From contig NZ_CP112866.1 of the NCBI RefSeq assembly GCF_026410085.1, forward strand, positions 1,178,001 to 1,242,000: a DNA stretch of 64,000 nucleotides. Reading direction: 5' to 3'. A model generated the notes under the pieces. It was not told where the DNA came from and made no database searches. It saw only the letters and a program-made list of their open reading frames with translations. The stretch comes from Pseudomonas quebecensis. GTDB taxonomy: Bacteria; Pseudomonadota; Gammaproteobacteria; Pseudomonadales; Pseudomonadaceae. Of the stretch, positions 42,182-51,343 are shown in pieces; within the stretch, counting starts at the first letter, position 1; each line of letters starts with the position of its first letter. A program made the position numbers and the translations under genes.

Positions 42182-43747
42182 ATGACCACTCGACCGAAGC
42201 CCACACTCAACCTGCGTAGCCTGATTCTTATTTTTGTCCTGTTTTCTGCCGTTGCGACGCTGGCCAACAGTTTCTGGGTGATGTTCAAGATTCAGAAGCA
42301 AGAGCTGATTGAAAATGCACTGGACGCCAACCAGGCCTATGCCGCCCGTATTGCTCGCAGTGTCGAGCAGGTACTGAACGCCGACCTTGATAAGTTGAAG
42401 TACGGTTCAGCCGGGATTGGCAAAACGTTTGGCGACAACAGTGCGTTGACTCGGGAAGCCAAACGCCTGGTTGAGCAGGATGCCAGTTTCAACTCCGTAC
42501 TGGTCGCCGACGCGAACGGCACCATCGTTGCTTCTGCCCCCGAAAGCCTTCAGCTCAACGGCCGTACGTTGCAGCACAAAGAGCCCCTGAGTCTGCGCAC
42601 GGCGAAAATCAGCAACGCCTTCAGATCCATCACCGGCAACCTGGTGGTCTTTATCTCTCATCCCATATTCGATGTGAAAGGGCAGTACCTGGGCTTGATC
42701 GGCGGCACTATTCGGCTGGAGCAGAGCAATACCCTTCAAGCCCTCATGGACACGAATGTGCGTAAAGACGGCGCGCATTTCTACTTGATCGACGGCGCCC
42801 GCCGGGTGCTCTATCACAATTATCCCGAGCAGATAGGCAGCGTGAGGGGCGCGGATTTGATCGCCGATGCATCGCTCAAAGAGGCCGCGGGCACATTGCA
42901 GGCTGTGGATGAGCACGGTGTGGAAATGCTCGCCGGCTTTGCTCAAGTGCCCAGCAGCGGGTGGGGCGTGATCTCGCAGCAGCCCCTGGAAAATATCCAG
43001 GCAGTCCTGCGCCGGACAATGATCAAAATCGCTCAAGGTATCGCGCCACTGGGGCTGTTCGGGATCATTCTGATCTGGTGGTTGGGGACCAGAATTTCGG
43101 CCCCGTTGTCGCGGCTCGCCGACTGTGCCAAACGCTTGGACACGCCGGACAGTTATGCGCGCATCAGCGCTGTACCTGCGCGCTATTTTGAAAGCTGGCA
43201 GATCCGCAGAGCGTTGTTGCTGGGGGCAACCCTGTTGCAGGAAAAGATCGGCAAGCTCAATCAGCAGGCCCACACGGATACCCTGACAGGGCTGGCCAAT
43301 CGCCGTGCGATGCAGGACGTTCTGTCGCTCTGGCAGGAGGCGGGCAAAGCGTTCGCCGTGGTGTCCATCGACATTGACCATTTCAAGCGCGTCAACGATA
43401 CGTTCGGGCACGGCGTGGGGGATGAAACGCTGCGTGCCGTTGCTCAACTCATGCAACAGAATTCACGCGCCAACGACCTGCCTTGCAGGGTAGGTGGGGA
43501 GGAGTTCGTCCTGTTATTGCCGGGCAGTTCACTGCACACAGCGGCCGACGTTGCTCAGCGGCTGCGCGCCTTGATTGAGGCGGCTAGCATCGAGACCGTC
43601 GGGCATGTTACGGTCTCACTCGGGGTGGCTTTGTGGCGTGCTGATGGCGAGTCGATATCTGCCGTCCTCGAGAGAGCGGATCAATTGCTGTACCAGGCTA
43701 AGCAAGGCGGACGCAATCGCGTGGTGGTTGAGCCGGTGCCGGACTGA
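42182..43747 (+). CDS. Membrane diguanylate cyclase with periplasmic sensor domain
   Basis: Signalling enzyme (521 aa) that makes cyclic di-GMP. An N-terminal membrane helix (about 10-32) and a second (about 280-300, GIAPLGLFGIILIWWLG) enclose a periplasmic dCache-like domain. The cytoplasmic GGDEF domain has TDTLTGLANRRAM, DHFKRVNDTFGHGVGDE and the active site GGEEF (in PCRVGGEEFVLLLPG). The inhibitory RxxD site is not apparent upstream of it. The signal sensed is unknown. Confidence 0.93.
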   Translation: MTTRPKPTLNLRSLILIFVLFSAVATLANSFWVMFKIQKQELIENALDANQAYAARIARSVEQVLNADLDKLKYGSAGIGKTFGDNSALTREAKRLVEQDASFNSVLVADANGTIVASAPESLQLNGRTLQHKEPLSLRTAKISNAFRSITGNLVVFISHPIFDVKGQYLGLIGGTIRLEQSNTLQALMDTNVRKDGAHFYLIDGARRVLYHNYPEQIGSVRGADLIADASLKEAAGTLQAVDEHGVEMLAGFAQVPSSGWGVISQQPLENIQAVLRRTMIKIAQGIAPLGLFGIILIWWLGTRISAPLSRLADCAKRLDTPDSYARISAVPARYFESWQIRRALLLGATLLQEKIGKLNQQAHTDTLTGLANRRAMQDVLSLWQEAGKAFAVVSIDIDHFKRVNDTFGHGVGDETLRAVAQLMQQNSRANDLPCRVGGEEFVLLLPGSSLHTAADVAQRLRALIEAASIETVGHVTVSLGVALWRADGESISAVLERADQLLYQAKQGGRNRVVVEPVPD

Positions 43748-43762
43748 GCTGCGGCCAGGCGC

Positions 43763-44803
43763 TCAATGCCGGTGTCGATGATGCACATCCGGAAAGTGCG
43801 CATGGCTATGCCTGAGCGGGCTGTGCACATGCACATGGCTGTGAGGCTCTTTCGGGTCCCATTCAAAGGCATGTTCATGCTGATGATGTTCGTCATGCAC
43901 ATGCCGATGGCCGTGTTCCGTGGCTTCGTGCTGATGTTCGTGGGCGTGGCGTTCGGTCAGGTGCAGCCACACGCCTGCCGCCATTAATGCCGAGGCGATC
44001 CAGAACGCGTTCGATACCGACTCGCCCAGCGCCAGAACGGCCAGGACCGCTCCGAGGAAGGGGGCGGTGGAGAAGTAGGCCCCCGTGCGCGCGCTGCCCA
44101 GGCCGCGCAACGCCAGTACAAACAGCACCAGGCTGATGCCGTAGCCGAGCAAGCCCACCAGCAGGATCGGCGCCAACTGTGTGGCCGCCGGCCATTGTGC
44201 GCCGAGGTAAACGGCCAGGGCAGTATTCACCAGGCCGGCGATCAGGCCTTTGATGCCGGCGATAAACACCGCATCGGAGGCAGAGACCTTGCGCGTCAGG
44301 TTGTTATCGATGCCCCAGCACAGGCAGGCCAGCGCGACCGCCAGCGGCCCGCTCCAGTCGTGACCGGCGCCGACGCCGTCGGACCACGACAACACCAAGC
44401 CGCCCAGCACAATCGCGATCATCCCCAGCACGATACGGCGGTCGGCGTTCTCTCGGAACACGAGCCAGGCGATCAGGGCGGTAAGTACCGATTCCAGGTT
44501 GAGCAGCAGTGAAGCGGTCGCGCCTGCGGTGCGGATCAAACCATACATGAGGGCAACGGGGCCGAGGATGCCGCCGAAGAGGATGGCGCCCAGCAGCCAG
44601 GGCCATTCAAGGGGCTTCAGCCCGCTGGGCCGCCAGCCGCGATCGCGGATCAGGCGTACCACGCCGAGGCCGAGGCCGCTGCCGAGGTACAGCAAACCGG
44701 CCAGCAGGAGGGGCGAGAGGCCCATGCCGAAATGTTTCGCGAGCGGGGTGCTGGCACCGAACAGGGCGGCGGCGCAGAGGGCGTAAACGATACTGAGGTT
44801 CAT
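43763..44803 (-). CDS. EamA/DMT-family transporter with histidine-rich C-terminal tail
   Basis: 346-aa inner-membrane transporter with about ten helices and two EamA repeats (ALFGASTPLAKHFGMGLSPL; CLCWGIDNNLTRKVSASDAV). The last 65 residues are hydrophilic, with more than 20 His in HXH runs (HEHQHEATEHGHRHVHDEHH, HSHVHVHSPLRHSHAHF), likely a cytoplasmic metal-binding tail. The tail is unusual for DMT exporters and points to nickel, cobalt or zinc. Substrate not known. Confidence 0.88.
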   Translation of the reverse strand: MNLSIVYALCAAALFGASTPLAKHFGMGLSPLLLAGLLYLGSGLGLGVVRLIRDRGWRPSGLKPLEWPWLLGAILFGGILGPVALMYGLIRTAGATASLLLNLESVLTALIAWLVFRENADRRIVLGMIAIVLGGLVLSWSDGVGAGHDWSGPLAVALACLCWGIDNNLTRKVSASDAVFIAGIKGLIAGLVNTALAVYLGAQWPAATQLAPILLVGLLGYGISLVLFVLALRGLGSARTGAYFSTAPFLGAVLAVLALGESVSNAFWIASALMAAGVWLHLTERHAHEHQHEATEHGHRHVHDEHHQHEHAFEWDPKEPHSHVHVHSPLRHSHAHFPDVHHRHRH

Positions 44804-44864
44804 GGGCCATCCTCGAAAGGTCGGCCCATGATACGTCGCGGGCGTGGGCGAGCGCCCGGGCGAT

Positions 44865-45200
44865 TTAGTGCGCGGTTTTCAGCTTGACCACATCACCGGA
44901 GATCTTGGTGGTGTAGCCGCTGAGCACCCAGGCCCAGAACCATTTTTCCTGCACTTGGGTATTGATCAGCGCGTCGCCGCCTTTAGCCTGGATGGCGGCT
45001 TGCTGCGCGCGCACGAAACGGCTGTTCTGACCGATCGGGATCAGGCCGAACAACATGATGCCGGTGGCGCTGGCTTCGCTGTGACCGAGCACGGTGTATT
45101 GGCTGCTGTCGTACTGTGGGGATTTGATGGCGGTGCCGGTGCAGCCGGCCAGGGTGAAACCGAGTACTGCTGCTGCAACCACTTTGCTGACGTACTTCAC
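44865..45200 (-). CDS. TRL-like small lipoprotein
   Basis: 111-aa predicted lipoprotein: MKYVSKVVAAAVLGFTLAGC ends in a lipobox. The mature part with ATGIMLFGLIPIGQNSRFVR and GGDALINTQVQEKWFW resembles TRL-family lipoproteins. Same strand as its neighbours. Function unknown. Confidence 0.8.
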   Translation of the reverse strand: MKYVSKVVAAAVLGFTLAGCTGTAIKSPQYDSSQYTVLGHSEASATGIMLFGLIPIGQNSRFVRAQQAAIQAKGGDALINTQVQEKWFWAWVLSGYTTKISGDVVKLKTAH

Positions 45201-45222
45201 TGTGTAACTCCATGAACTAAAG

Positions 45223-45242
45223 CCCAGGATTCAATTCCTGGG
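45223..45242 (-). terminator. Hairpin between the DUF4337 and TRL-like genes
   Basis: CCCAGGA, loop of six, TCCTGGG, then GCTTTAG on the minus strand. It may end the DUF4337 transcript or attenuate the lipoprotein gene; the T-tract is poor. Confidence 0.4.
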
Positions 45243-45315
45243 GGCGCGTACTGTAATCGCTGCTCTGACGAATTGAAACGAATCTGAACGATTAGGCTCG
45301 CTCACGCCGCGCTGG

Positions 45316-45894
45316 CTAAACATGCAGCCACGCCAACCCGCCCAGCACCATGGCCACGCCTGCGGCCGTATAAGAAAGCCGCTTCAACCATTCCTTCCTC
45401 GTCAACAAAGTAATTGCCGCCAACGAAATCGCGATCTGAATCGCAGTCATCGCCTGGGCCCAGCGGTGGTGCCGATGCAGCGCCTGTTCGGATTTTTCAT
45501 CCCACTCCCGTGAAGTGGCTTCAAGCTTTTCTGCCTGTTGGCGCACGGCCTCCTTCTGGTTTTTGTAGCGTTCGATCTCTTCCCGGTAATGCGCGGCATC
45601 CACGCCGGGGATATGGGTGGCCAGCTCCGCCAGGTTTTGTCGGCTGGACTTGGCCTGGTAGTAATTCCACTGGTTGGCGGCTTCGGTTTTGATGATCGCG
45701 GCGTTGTTCTTGTCCATCGCCGCTTCACTCTCGGTGGAACCGGCCTGGTAGCTGAGCATGGCGCCGAGGGTGGCCATCAACGCGGTCATCACGGCGATGC
45801 GACTGGCGAAACTATCCCCGCGGGCGTGGGCATGTTCGGTGGTGTGTTCGATATGTTTTTCGTGGGGGCTGGGGACTTCGAAGGCTTCGGACAT
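45316..45894 (-). CDS. DUF4337 membrane protein
   Basis: 192-aa protein starting MSEAFEVPSPHEKHIEHTTE. It has one helix near residue 30-50 (RIAVMTALMATLGAMLSYQA), a long charged coiled coil (EIERYKNQKEAVRQQAEKLE) and two C-terminal helices (AMTAIQIAISLAAITLL; LSYTAAGVAMVLGGLAWL). This layout is that of DUF4337. The longer in-frame extension to 46068 lacks coding character and would overlap the divergent HAD gene. Function unknown. Confidence 0.82.
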   Translation of the reverse strand: MSEAFEVPSPHEKHIEHTTEHAHARGDSFASRIAVMTALMATLGAMLSYQAGSTESEAAMDKNNAAIIKTEAANQWNYYQAKSSRQNLAELATHIPGVDAAHYREEIERYKNQKEAVRQQAEKLEATSREWDEKSEQALHRHHRWAQAMTAIQIAISLAAITLLTRKEWLKRLSYTAAGVAMVLGGLAWLHV

Positions 45895-46058
45895 GGCGGC
45901 GTCTGTGAACGGCGTGAGGGATACTGATTCTTCACCAGCCAAGCTGTCGCGATCCTGTACGCGACGCGGGATCAACCGCGCCCTAAAGGTTGCCCGCGTG
46001 TCGGTGTCACCGTTATTGTGCTGAACCCTTTTAGTCGTTCTCCCAAGGATCCGTTGTG

Positions 46059-46745
46059 ATGAATGCACCGCGTACCGCTGTCCCGATCAAGGCCGTGATT
46101 TTCGATATGGACGGGTTATTGCTGGATACCGAAGGCATCTACACCGAAGTGACGCAGATTATCGCCGAACGCTACGGCCGCACCTACGACTGGGGTATCA
46201 AGCAGCACATCATCGGGCGTGGGGCTCAGGACCTGGCTGAATACGTGGTCAAGGCGCTGGAACTGCCGATCACTCCGGCCGAGTTTCTGCAGATCCGCGA
46301 ACCGCTGATGAGCGAGCGTTTCCCCAAGGCCCTTGGCATGCCCGGCGCTGAGGCTTTGGTGCGGCACTTGAAAGCGCACAACATCCCGATTGCCGTGGGC
46401 ACCAGCTCGTCGCGCAATTCGTTCGGCCACAAGACCACCTTGCACCGCGAGTGGTTTGCGTTGTTCGACACCATCGTCACGGCGGACGACCCGGAAGTCG
46501 GCGCGGCCAAGCCCGCGCCGGACATCTTCCTCACTGCCGCGCGCCGCCTGGGTGTCGACCCCAAAGATTGCCTGGTGTTCGAAGATTCGCCGTTCGGCGT
46601 GACCGCTGCCAAGGCCGCCCAGATGACTGCCATCGCCGTGCCCGATGAAGCCATGGCCGACAGCAAGTACCACCACGCCGACCAGATCATCCGCAAGCTC
46701 GCGGACTTTGATCTGGCGGCCTATGGCTTACCGCCGATGACCTGA
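46059..46745 (+). CDS. HAD-family phosphatase
   Basis: Small-molecule phosphatase of HAD subfamily IA (228 aa). Motif I is IFDMDGLLLDTEGIY with both Asp, motif II is AVGTSSSRN (Thr/Ser), then Lys in VGAAKPAPDIFL, and motif IV is CLVFEDSPFGVTAA. It resembles the GS1/HDHD1 pseudouridine-5'-phosphatase or 2-deoxyglucose-6-phosphatase group. AAGGA lies upstream; ATG 46059 is used, GTG 46056 is possible. Substrate unknown. Confidence 0.9.
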   Translation: MNAPRTAVPIKAVIFDMDGLLLDTEGIYTEVTQIIAERYGRTYDWGIKQHIIGRGAQDLAEYVVKALELPITPAEFLQIREPLMSERFPKALGMPGAEALVRHLKAHNIPIAVGTSSSRNSFGHKTTLHREWFALFDTIVTADDPEVGAAKPAPDIFLTAARRLGVDPKDCLVFEDSPFGVTAAKAAQMTAIAVPDEAMADSKYHHADQIIRKLADFDLAAYGLPPMT

Positions 46746-46763
46746 ATCGAACACGGTCAACAG

Positions 46764-46789
46764 GTGAGAGGGGCAAGCCCCTCCTGCAC
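46764..46789. repeat. Single REP element
   Basis: GTGAGAGGGGCAAGCCCCTC plus CTGCAC forms one imperfect palindrome, between the convergent HAD and SDR genes, where it may also act as a transcript end. Confidence 0.6.
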
Positions 46790-46793
46790 TGGG

Positions 46794-47540
46794 TCAGGCG
46801 CTGAAGCCACCGTCGATGGTGAGGCTCGCGCCTGTGATATACCCCGCTTCCGGCCCCGCCAGATACGCCACAAAACTGGCGATCTCCTCCACATGTCCGT
46901 ACCGCCCAATGGCCATCAAGCCGATCAGGCTCTCGGCAAAGTCGCTGTTGGCCGGGTTCATGTCGGTGTCCACCGGCCCAGGCTGCACGTTGTTAATGGT
47001 GATGCCACGCGGCCCCAGGTCTCGTGCCAGGCCCTTGGTCAAACCGACCAGCGCGGCTTTGCTCATGGCATACGGTCCGCCGCCACCGAAGGGCATGCGC
47101 TCGGCGTTGGTGCTGCCGATATTGATCACGCGGCCGCCTTCGCTCATGTGCTTGGCGGCTTCCTGGGTGGCGATGAATACGCTGCGCACGTTGATCGCGA
47201 GGGTCTGGTCGAAGTCTTCCAGCGTGAAGTCTTCCAGCGGGGCGATGGCCAGCACGCCGGCGTTGTTCACCAGAATATCCAGACGGCCGAATGCCTCGAC
47301 GGTGGCGGTGACCGCGTTGCGGATCGCGGCGGCATCGGCGCTGTCGGCGTGAATGGCCAGGGCTTGGCCGCCGGCGTTGATCACGCTGTTCTGCAAAGCC
47401 TCAGCCTTGGCCGCCGAGCTGACGTAAGTAAAGGCCACGGCAGCGCCTTGGGCGGCCAGGCGCTGGACGATCGCGGCGCCGATGCCGCGCGAGCCGCCTT
47501 GGATCAAGGCGACTTTGCCGTTCAGGGTGTGTGCAGTCAT
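46794..47540 (-). CDS. Short-chain dehydrogenase/reductase
   Basis: NAD(P)-dependent oxidoreductase of the classical SDR family (248 aa): cofactor motif GGSRGIGAAIVQ (TGxxxGxG, with Gly replacing Thr), NNAG at about residue 88, catalytic Ser in INIGSTNAERM and YAMSKAALV (Tyr-x3-Lys). The start at 47540 has AGGAGA 6 nt upstream. It is divergent from a LysR regulator gene, which probably controls it. Substrate unknown. Confidence 0.93.
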   Translation of the reverse strand: MTAHTLNGKVALIQGGSRGIGAAIVQRLAAQGAAVAFTYVSSAAKAEALQNSVINAGGQALAIHADSADAAAIRNAVTATVEAFGRLDILVNNAGVLAIAPLEDFTLEDFDQTLAINVRSVFIATQEAAKHMSEGGRVINIGSTNAERMPFGGGGPYAMSKAALVGLTKGLARDLGPRGITINNVQPGPVDTDMNPANSDFAESLIGLMAIGRYGHVEEIASFVAYLAGPEAGYITGASLTIDGGFSA

Positions 47541-47666
47541 GTCGATCTCCTGTCTGTTCAAGGCGGTATGCCTTGTGGTTGCAGCCGAGTATCGACCTCG
47601 CTCGCTCAGGCCGGTAGACCGTGATTGCTATAGTCTGTGTAAACCAGAAGTTTAGAGTGGGGCGAT

Positions 47667-48590
47667 ATGGAAAGCTTTGGCAGTATCGAATGCTTTGTGC
47701 GCAGCGCCGAAGGCGGCAGCTTTGCCGAGGCTGCGCGGCACTTGAGCCTGACCCCTGCGGCGGTGGGCAAAAGCGTGGCCAAGCTTGAAGCGCGCCTCGG
47801 TGTGCGTCTGTTTCAGCGCAGCACGCGGCGCCTGACCCTCACCGAAGCCGGCAAGCTGTTCCTCGATGAAGTCAGCGGCAGCCTTATCACCATCCAGAAC
47901 GCCGTAGCCAACCTGGCCAGCGCCGAAGGGCGGCCGGTGGGCACACTCAAGGTGAGCATGGGCACTGTGTTCGGCAATCGTTATGTGATGCCATTGTTGG
48001 CGCGATTCATCGAACGCTTTCCGGATATCAGCCCTGACTGGCACTTTGATAATCGCCAGGTAGACCTGATCGGCCAGGGCTTCGATGCGGCCATCGGTGG
48101 TGGCTTCGAACTGCCTCAGGGCGTGGTGGCGCGCAAACTGGCGCCAGCCCATCGAGTGTTGGTGGCGTCGCCGGGTTACCTGGCCACACGCCCGCTGGTG
48201 CGAGGGCCAGAAGACCTGGGGCGCTGCCTGGGCATCCTGATCCGCTCGCCGCAAACCGGCCGCGTGCGCACCTGGCAGTTGACCGGTCCCGAGCGTGAAC
48301 AGCGCCCCCTCACACTCAAACCGCGCATGACCCTGAGCGACTCCGAAGCCGCCTGCTGCGCCAGCGCCCAGGGCCTGGGCATTGCGCTGGTGAGCATGCC
48401 CATGGCGGTGCCGTTTCTGGACAGTGGCGCGGTGGTGCGGGTGCTGCCTGAGTGGTATGTGGACGATGGCAATATTTCCATCTACTACGCCGAGCACAAG
48501 CTGCTGCCCGGCAAAACCCGGGCCTTTGTGGATTTCATCATCGAGCAGTTTGCCGAACAGCGTCTGGGGCAGCGGTTCAGCGCGGTTTAA
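47667..48590 (+). CDS. LysR family transcriptional regulator
   Basis: 307-aa regulator with the N-terminal winged helix (MESFGSIECFVRSAEGGSFA, LTPAAVGKSVAKLEARLGVR) and a substrate-binding effector domain (GTLKVSMGTVFGNRYVMPLL). LysR proteins of this CrgA-like group are often encoded divergently from SDR or oxidoreductase targets, as here. The 126-bp intergenic region must contain both promoters. Confidence 0.92.
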   Translation: MESFGSIECFVRSAEGGSFAEAARHLSLTPAAVGKSVAKLEARLGVRLFQRSTRRLTLTEAGKLFLDEVSGSLITIQNAVANLASAEGRPVGTLKVSMGTVFGNRYVMPLLARFIERFPDISPDWHFDNRQVDLIGQGFDAAIGGGFELPQGVVARKLAPAHRVLVASPGYLATRPLVRGPEDLGRCLGILIRSPQTGRVRTWQLTGPEREQRPLTLKPRMTLSDSEAACCASAQGLGIALVSMPMAVPFLDSGAVVRVLPEWYVDDGNISIYYAEHKLLPGKTRAFVDFIIEQFAEQRLGQRFSAV

Positions 48591-48603
48591 TCGAATCGTG
48601 GGC

Positions 48604-49332
48604 CTATCGCCCGAACATCCCCGGCCAGCCGATCACCTTCTTCGGCCTTGGCGTGGCATAGGTCCTGATCTTCGACGTCGACAACCCCAGGCGCACCAGC
48701 GATTCGGCAATAGTCACCGCCGCCGTTACGCCGTCCACCACCGGCACGCCGGTGCGCTGGCGAATCTGCTCATCCAGCCCGGCCATCCCGCCGCAGCCGA
48801 GGCAGATTACCTCGGCCTTGTCGTCGTGGATGGCCCGCTCGGCCTGGCGCACGATGGCCTCCATGGCGGCCAATGGGTCTTCTTCCAGTTCCAGCACGGC
48901 CATGCCGCTGGCGCGTACCGAGGCACAGCGCGCGTACAGGCCGGCCAGTTTCAGGCGGTCTTCGATCAATGGCACGGTGCGGTCCAGGGTGGTCACCACC
49001 GAGTACGCATGGCCAAGAAACATGGCAGTGCTGGCGGCCGCTTCGGTGATGTCCACCACCGGCACGTTGAGCAACTCCTGCAGGCCTTCGCGACCGTGTT
49101 CGCCGTAGCCGGCCTGGATGACCGCATCGAACGGCTGGTCATAGGCCATCACGCGGTCCATCACGGCGATGGCAGCCAGGTAGCTTTCGAAGTTGCCCTC
49201 CACCGATTCGGCGCCGAAATACGGGGTGAGCCCGACAATCTCGGTGCCCGGTGCCGCCACGGCCCGCGCCTGTTGGGCAATGGTTTCGGTGATGGAGGCG
49301 GTAGTGTTGACGTTGACCACGAGGATGCGCAT
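48604..49332 (-). CDS. Asp/Glu/hydantoin racemase family protein
   Basis: Cofactor-independent racemase (242 aa) with two catalytic Cys regions: AVIQAGYGEHGRE at the first position, where Cys is replaced by Tyr/Gly context, and EVICLGCGGMAGLDEQI at the second. N-terminal MRILVVNVNTTASITETIAQ is typical of hydantoin racemases (NPNT-like). ATG 49332 has AAGGA upstream. It follows an NCS1 permease gene by 13 bp, so uptake and racemisation of hydantoin or allantoin-type compounds is inferred. Loss of the first Cys deserves checking. Confidence 0.85.
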   Translation of the reverse strand: MRILVVNVNTTASITETIAQQARAVAAPGTEIVGLTPYFGAESVEGNFESYLAAIAVMDRVMAYDQPFDAVIQAGYGEHGREGLQELLNVPVVDITEAAASTAMFLGHAYSVVTTLDRTVPLIEDRLKLAGLYARCASVRASGMAVLELEEDPLAAMEAIVRQAERAIHDDKAEVICLGCGGMAGLDEQIRQRTGVPVVDGVTAAVTIAESLVRLGLSTSKIRTYATPRPKKVIGWPGMFGR

Positions 49333-49345
49333 GGGGTGTCCTTGA

Positions 49346-50875
49346 TTAATGACTGACGTTATCGACTGCAATGCTTTCGCCGCTGACATCGGCATAGAAA
49401 GGCTGGCGCTTGGCGATCAGCCGGTACAGCAGCCCTGCAATACCGGCGCCAAACAGCCAGGAAAACGGCGAGACACTGGCGAACCCCGGCAGCAAGGCGA
49501 GCAGGATGGCGATCACTGCCGCCGGAATAAACGCCGCCACCGCGCGCAAGTTGACCCCACGGCTGTAGTAATAGGCGCCCAGCGGGTCTTCGCTGTAGAG
49601 CTGCGGCACGTTCACCTGGCTTTTACGGATCAGCCAGTAATCGACCATGATCACGCCATACAGCGGCCCCAGCAGAGCGCCCAGACCCGAGAGGAAGTAC
49701 ACGATCACCAGCGGGCTGTTGTAGAGGTTCCACGGCAGGATCAGCACCGCCACGGTGGCGCTGATCAGCCCGGCGCGGCGGAAATTCAGGTACTTGGGCG
49801 CCAGGTTGCTCAGCACAAAGGCCGGCGCGACGAAGTTGGCCATGATATTCACCGCCACCGTCACGATCATGAAGGCCAGGCAACCGAGCACCAGGAACAG
49901 GGTGTTGGGGATCGCCGCGATGATCTCGGTGGGGCTCTCGATCACTCGACCATTGAGCTGGAACTGCCCGCCGCACAGCAGTACGGTGATGGCGGCGAAC
50001 ACCAGGATATTCACCGGCAGGCCCCAGAAGTTGCCGACCACGATGGTCCTGCGGCACGGCGAGGACCGCGCGAAATCGCAGAAATTGAGAATCAGCGTGC
50101 CGTAGATCGACAGCCACAGTGCGCCGCCGGCAAAGATATTGCGCCACATCTCACCGCCGCTCAGGGGCTCGCGGACCGACCAGGCAATATGGCCGTCCAC
50201 CTGGAAGTACATCCAGCCGGCCAGGGCGGCCATGGTCAGCAGAATCACCGGGCCGGCAAACCCTTCATAGCGCCGCACCATTTCCATGCCATAGGCCAGG
50301 ATCACCAGTTGCACGAACCAGATCGCCACGAAACATACCCAGCCCAGGGTCGACAGGCCGAGGATCGAGTTGTGGTCGTAATCGGCAAAGCCTGGATGAA
50401 TCGCTGTCAGCAGCACGCGGAAAACCACCGAAGCCAGGTAGGTCTGGATACCGAACCAGGCAATCGCGATCACCGCACGGATCAACGCCGGTATCTGCGC
50501 CCCATGGATACCGAAGCTGATGCGGCTGATCACGGGAAACGGCACGCCGGTTTTTTGCCCCATGTACCCCGACAGGTTCATGAAGAAGTACACCAGCGCC
50601 GCACCGATTCCCAGGGACAGCAGTATCTGCCAGCCGCCCAGGCCCAGGGCGTATAGGCCGATGGCGAATGAATAGTTAGCGATGTTGTGCACGTCGTTGG
50701 TCCACAGCGCAAAGATGCTGTAGCGCCCCCAGCGGCGGCCTTCCACCTTGGTCGGCGCCAGGTCCTTGTTGTGCAGGCGCGGGCTCAGCACCAGCGGGCC
50801 AGGGCTCATGGCCTGATGGTTCACGGCGCAGGAGGGCAGATCCAGTGCGATGTCGTTCGAGAGGCTTGTACGCAT
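49346..50875 (-). CDS. NCS1 nucleobase/hydantoin-type cation symporter
   Basis: Permease of the NCS1 family (509 aa, about 12 helices). It has WTNDVHNIANYSFAIGLYAL, ISRISFGIHGAQIPALIRAV and NFCDFARSSP, which match allantoin/hydantoin/uracil transporters. It is in an operon with a hydantoin-type racemase. The start is MRTSLSND with GGAG upstream; the N-terminal 50 residues are cytoplasmic. A GTATAC palindrome sits about 70 bp upstream. Substrate not certain. Confidence 0.92.
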   Translation of the reverse strand: MRTSLSNDIALDLPSCAVNHQAMSPGPLVLSPRLHNKDLAPTKVEGRRWGRYSIFALWTNDVHNIANYSFAIGLYALGLGGWQILLSLGIGAALVYFFMNLSGYMGQKTGVPFPVISRISFGIHGAQIPALIRAVIAIAWFGIQTYLASVVFRVLLTAIHPGFADYDHNSILGLSTLGWVCFVAIWFVQLVILAYGMEMVRRYEGFAGPVILLTMAALAGWMYFQVDGHIAWSVREPLSGGEMWRNIFAGGALWLSIYGTLILNFCDFARSSPCRRTIVVGNFWGLPVNILVFAAITVLLCGGQFQLNGRVIESPTEIIAAIPNTLFLVLGCLAFMIVTVAVNIMANFVAPAFVLSNLAPKYLNFRRAGLISATVAVLILPWNLYNSPLVIVYFLSGLGALLGPLYGVIMVDYWLIRKSQVNVPQLYSEDPLGAYYYSRGVNLRAVAAFIPAAVIAILLALLPGFASVSPFSWLFGAGIAGLLYRLIAKRQPFYADVSGESIAVDNVSH

Positions 50876-51343
50876 TCCGGCAGGCTCCAAGGCATCTGCA
50901 GCAAAGCCGCGGATGGCAAAGTGTATGTAGGTTTTGTATTTATTGTATACAAAGAGCTTTTCACCTTAAGCCACATGCGTGCCAGTTTTGGATCTATCAA
51001 AACTGTGGGTAATTTCGTTTTTATAGGTGGGATAAATAACTATCTGAATTCAAAGCGATATAAATTGACCGTTTGAACAGCTATTTATTTTTCTGTTGAG
51101 GCAGGGCTATTCGCCAGTACGCAGGATGATGCGGAACCGGTGTTACGTTATGGTGCGGATTTCTGAGAATTGCACACATAAATGGCACCTATGGTTACAA
51201 GCATGTGTACATCAAAAAGTTAAACTCAAAACAAATGTGGGAGGGGGCTTGCCCCCGATAGCGCAGTGTCAGACAGCGCTAAGCTGGCTGATCCACCGTT
51301 ATCGGGGGCAAGCCCCCTCCCACCTATTTAACTGCGTCAGCCC
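50876..51343. other. Intergenic region: candidate operator and REPIN
   Basis: TTGTATACAA (50943-50952) is a perfect 10-bp palindrome in the NCS1 promoter region, of the type bound by GntR-family repressors. An A+T-rich stretch follows to about 51100. At 51237-51323 lies a full REPIN (GTGGGAGGGGGCTTGCCCCC ... CCCCCTCCCAC). No gene seen. Confidence 0.6.
51237..51323. repeat. REPIN (complete)
   Basis: Two inverted REP halves of about 24 bp around a 39-bp spacer, the best preserved copy in the window together with 3505-3593. Confidence 0.9.

Noticed and set aside
46059..46068. Longer start for the DUF4337 protein (to 46068)
   Set aside because: It would overlap the divergent HAD gene start, and the added 58 residues have no coding character.
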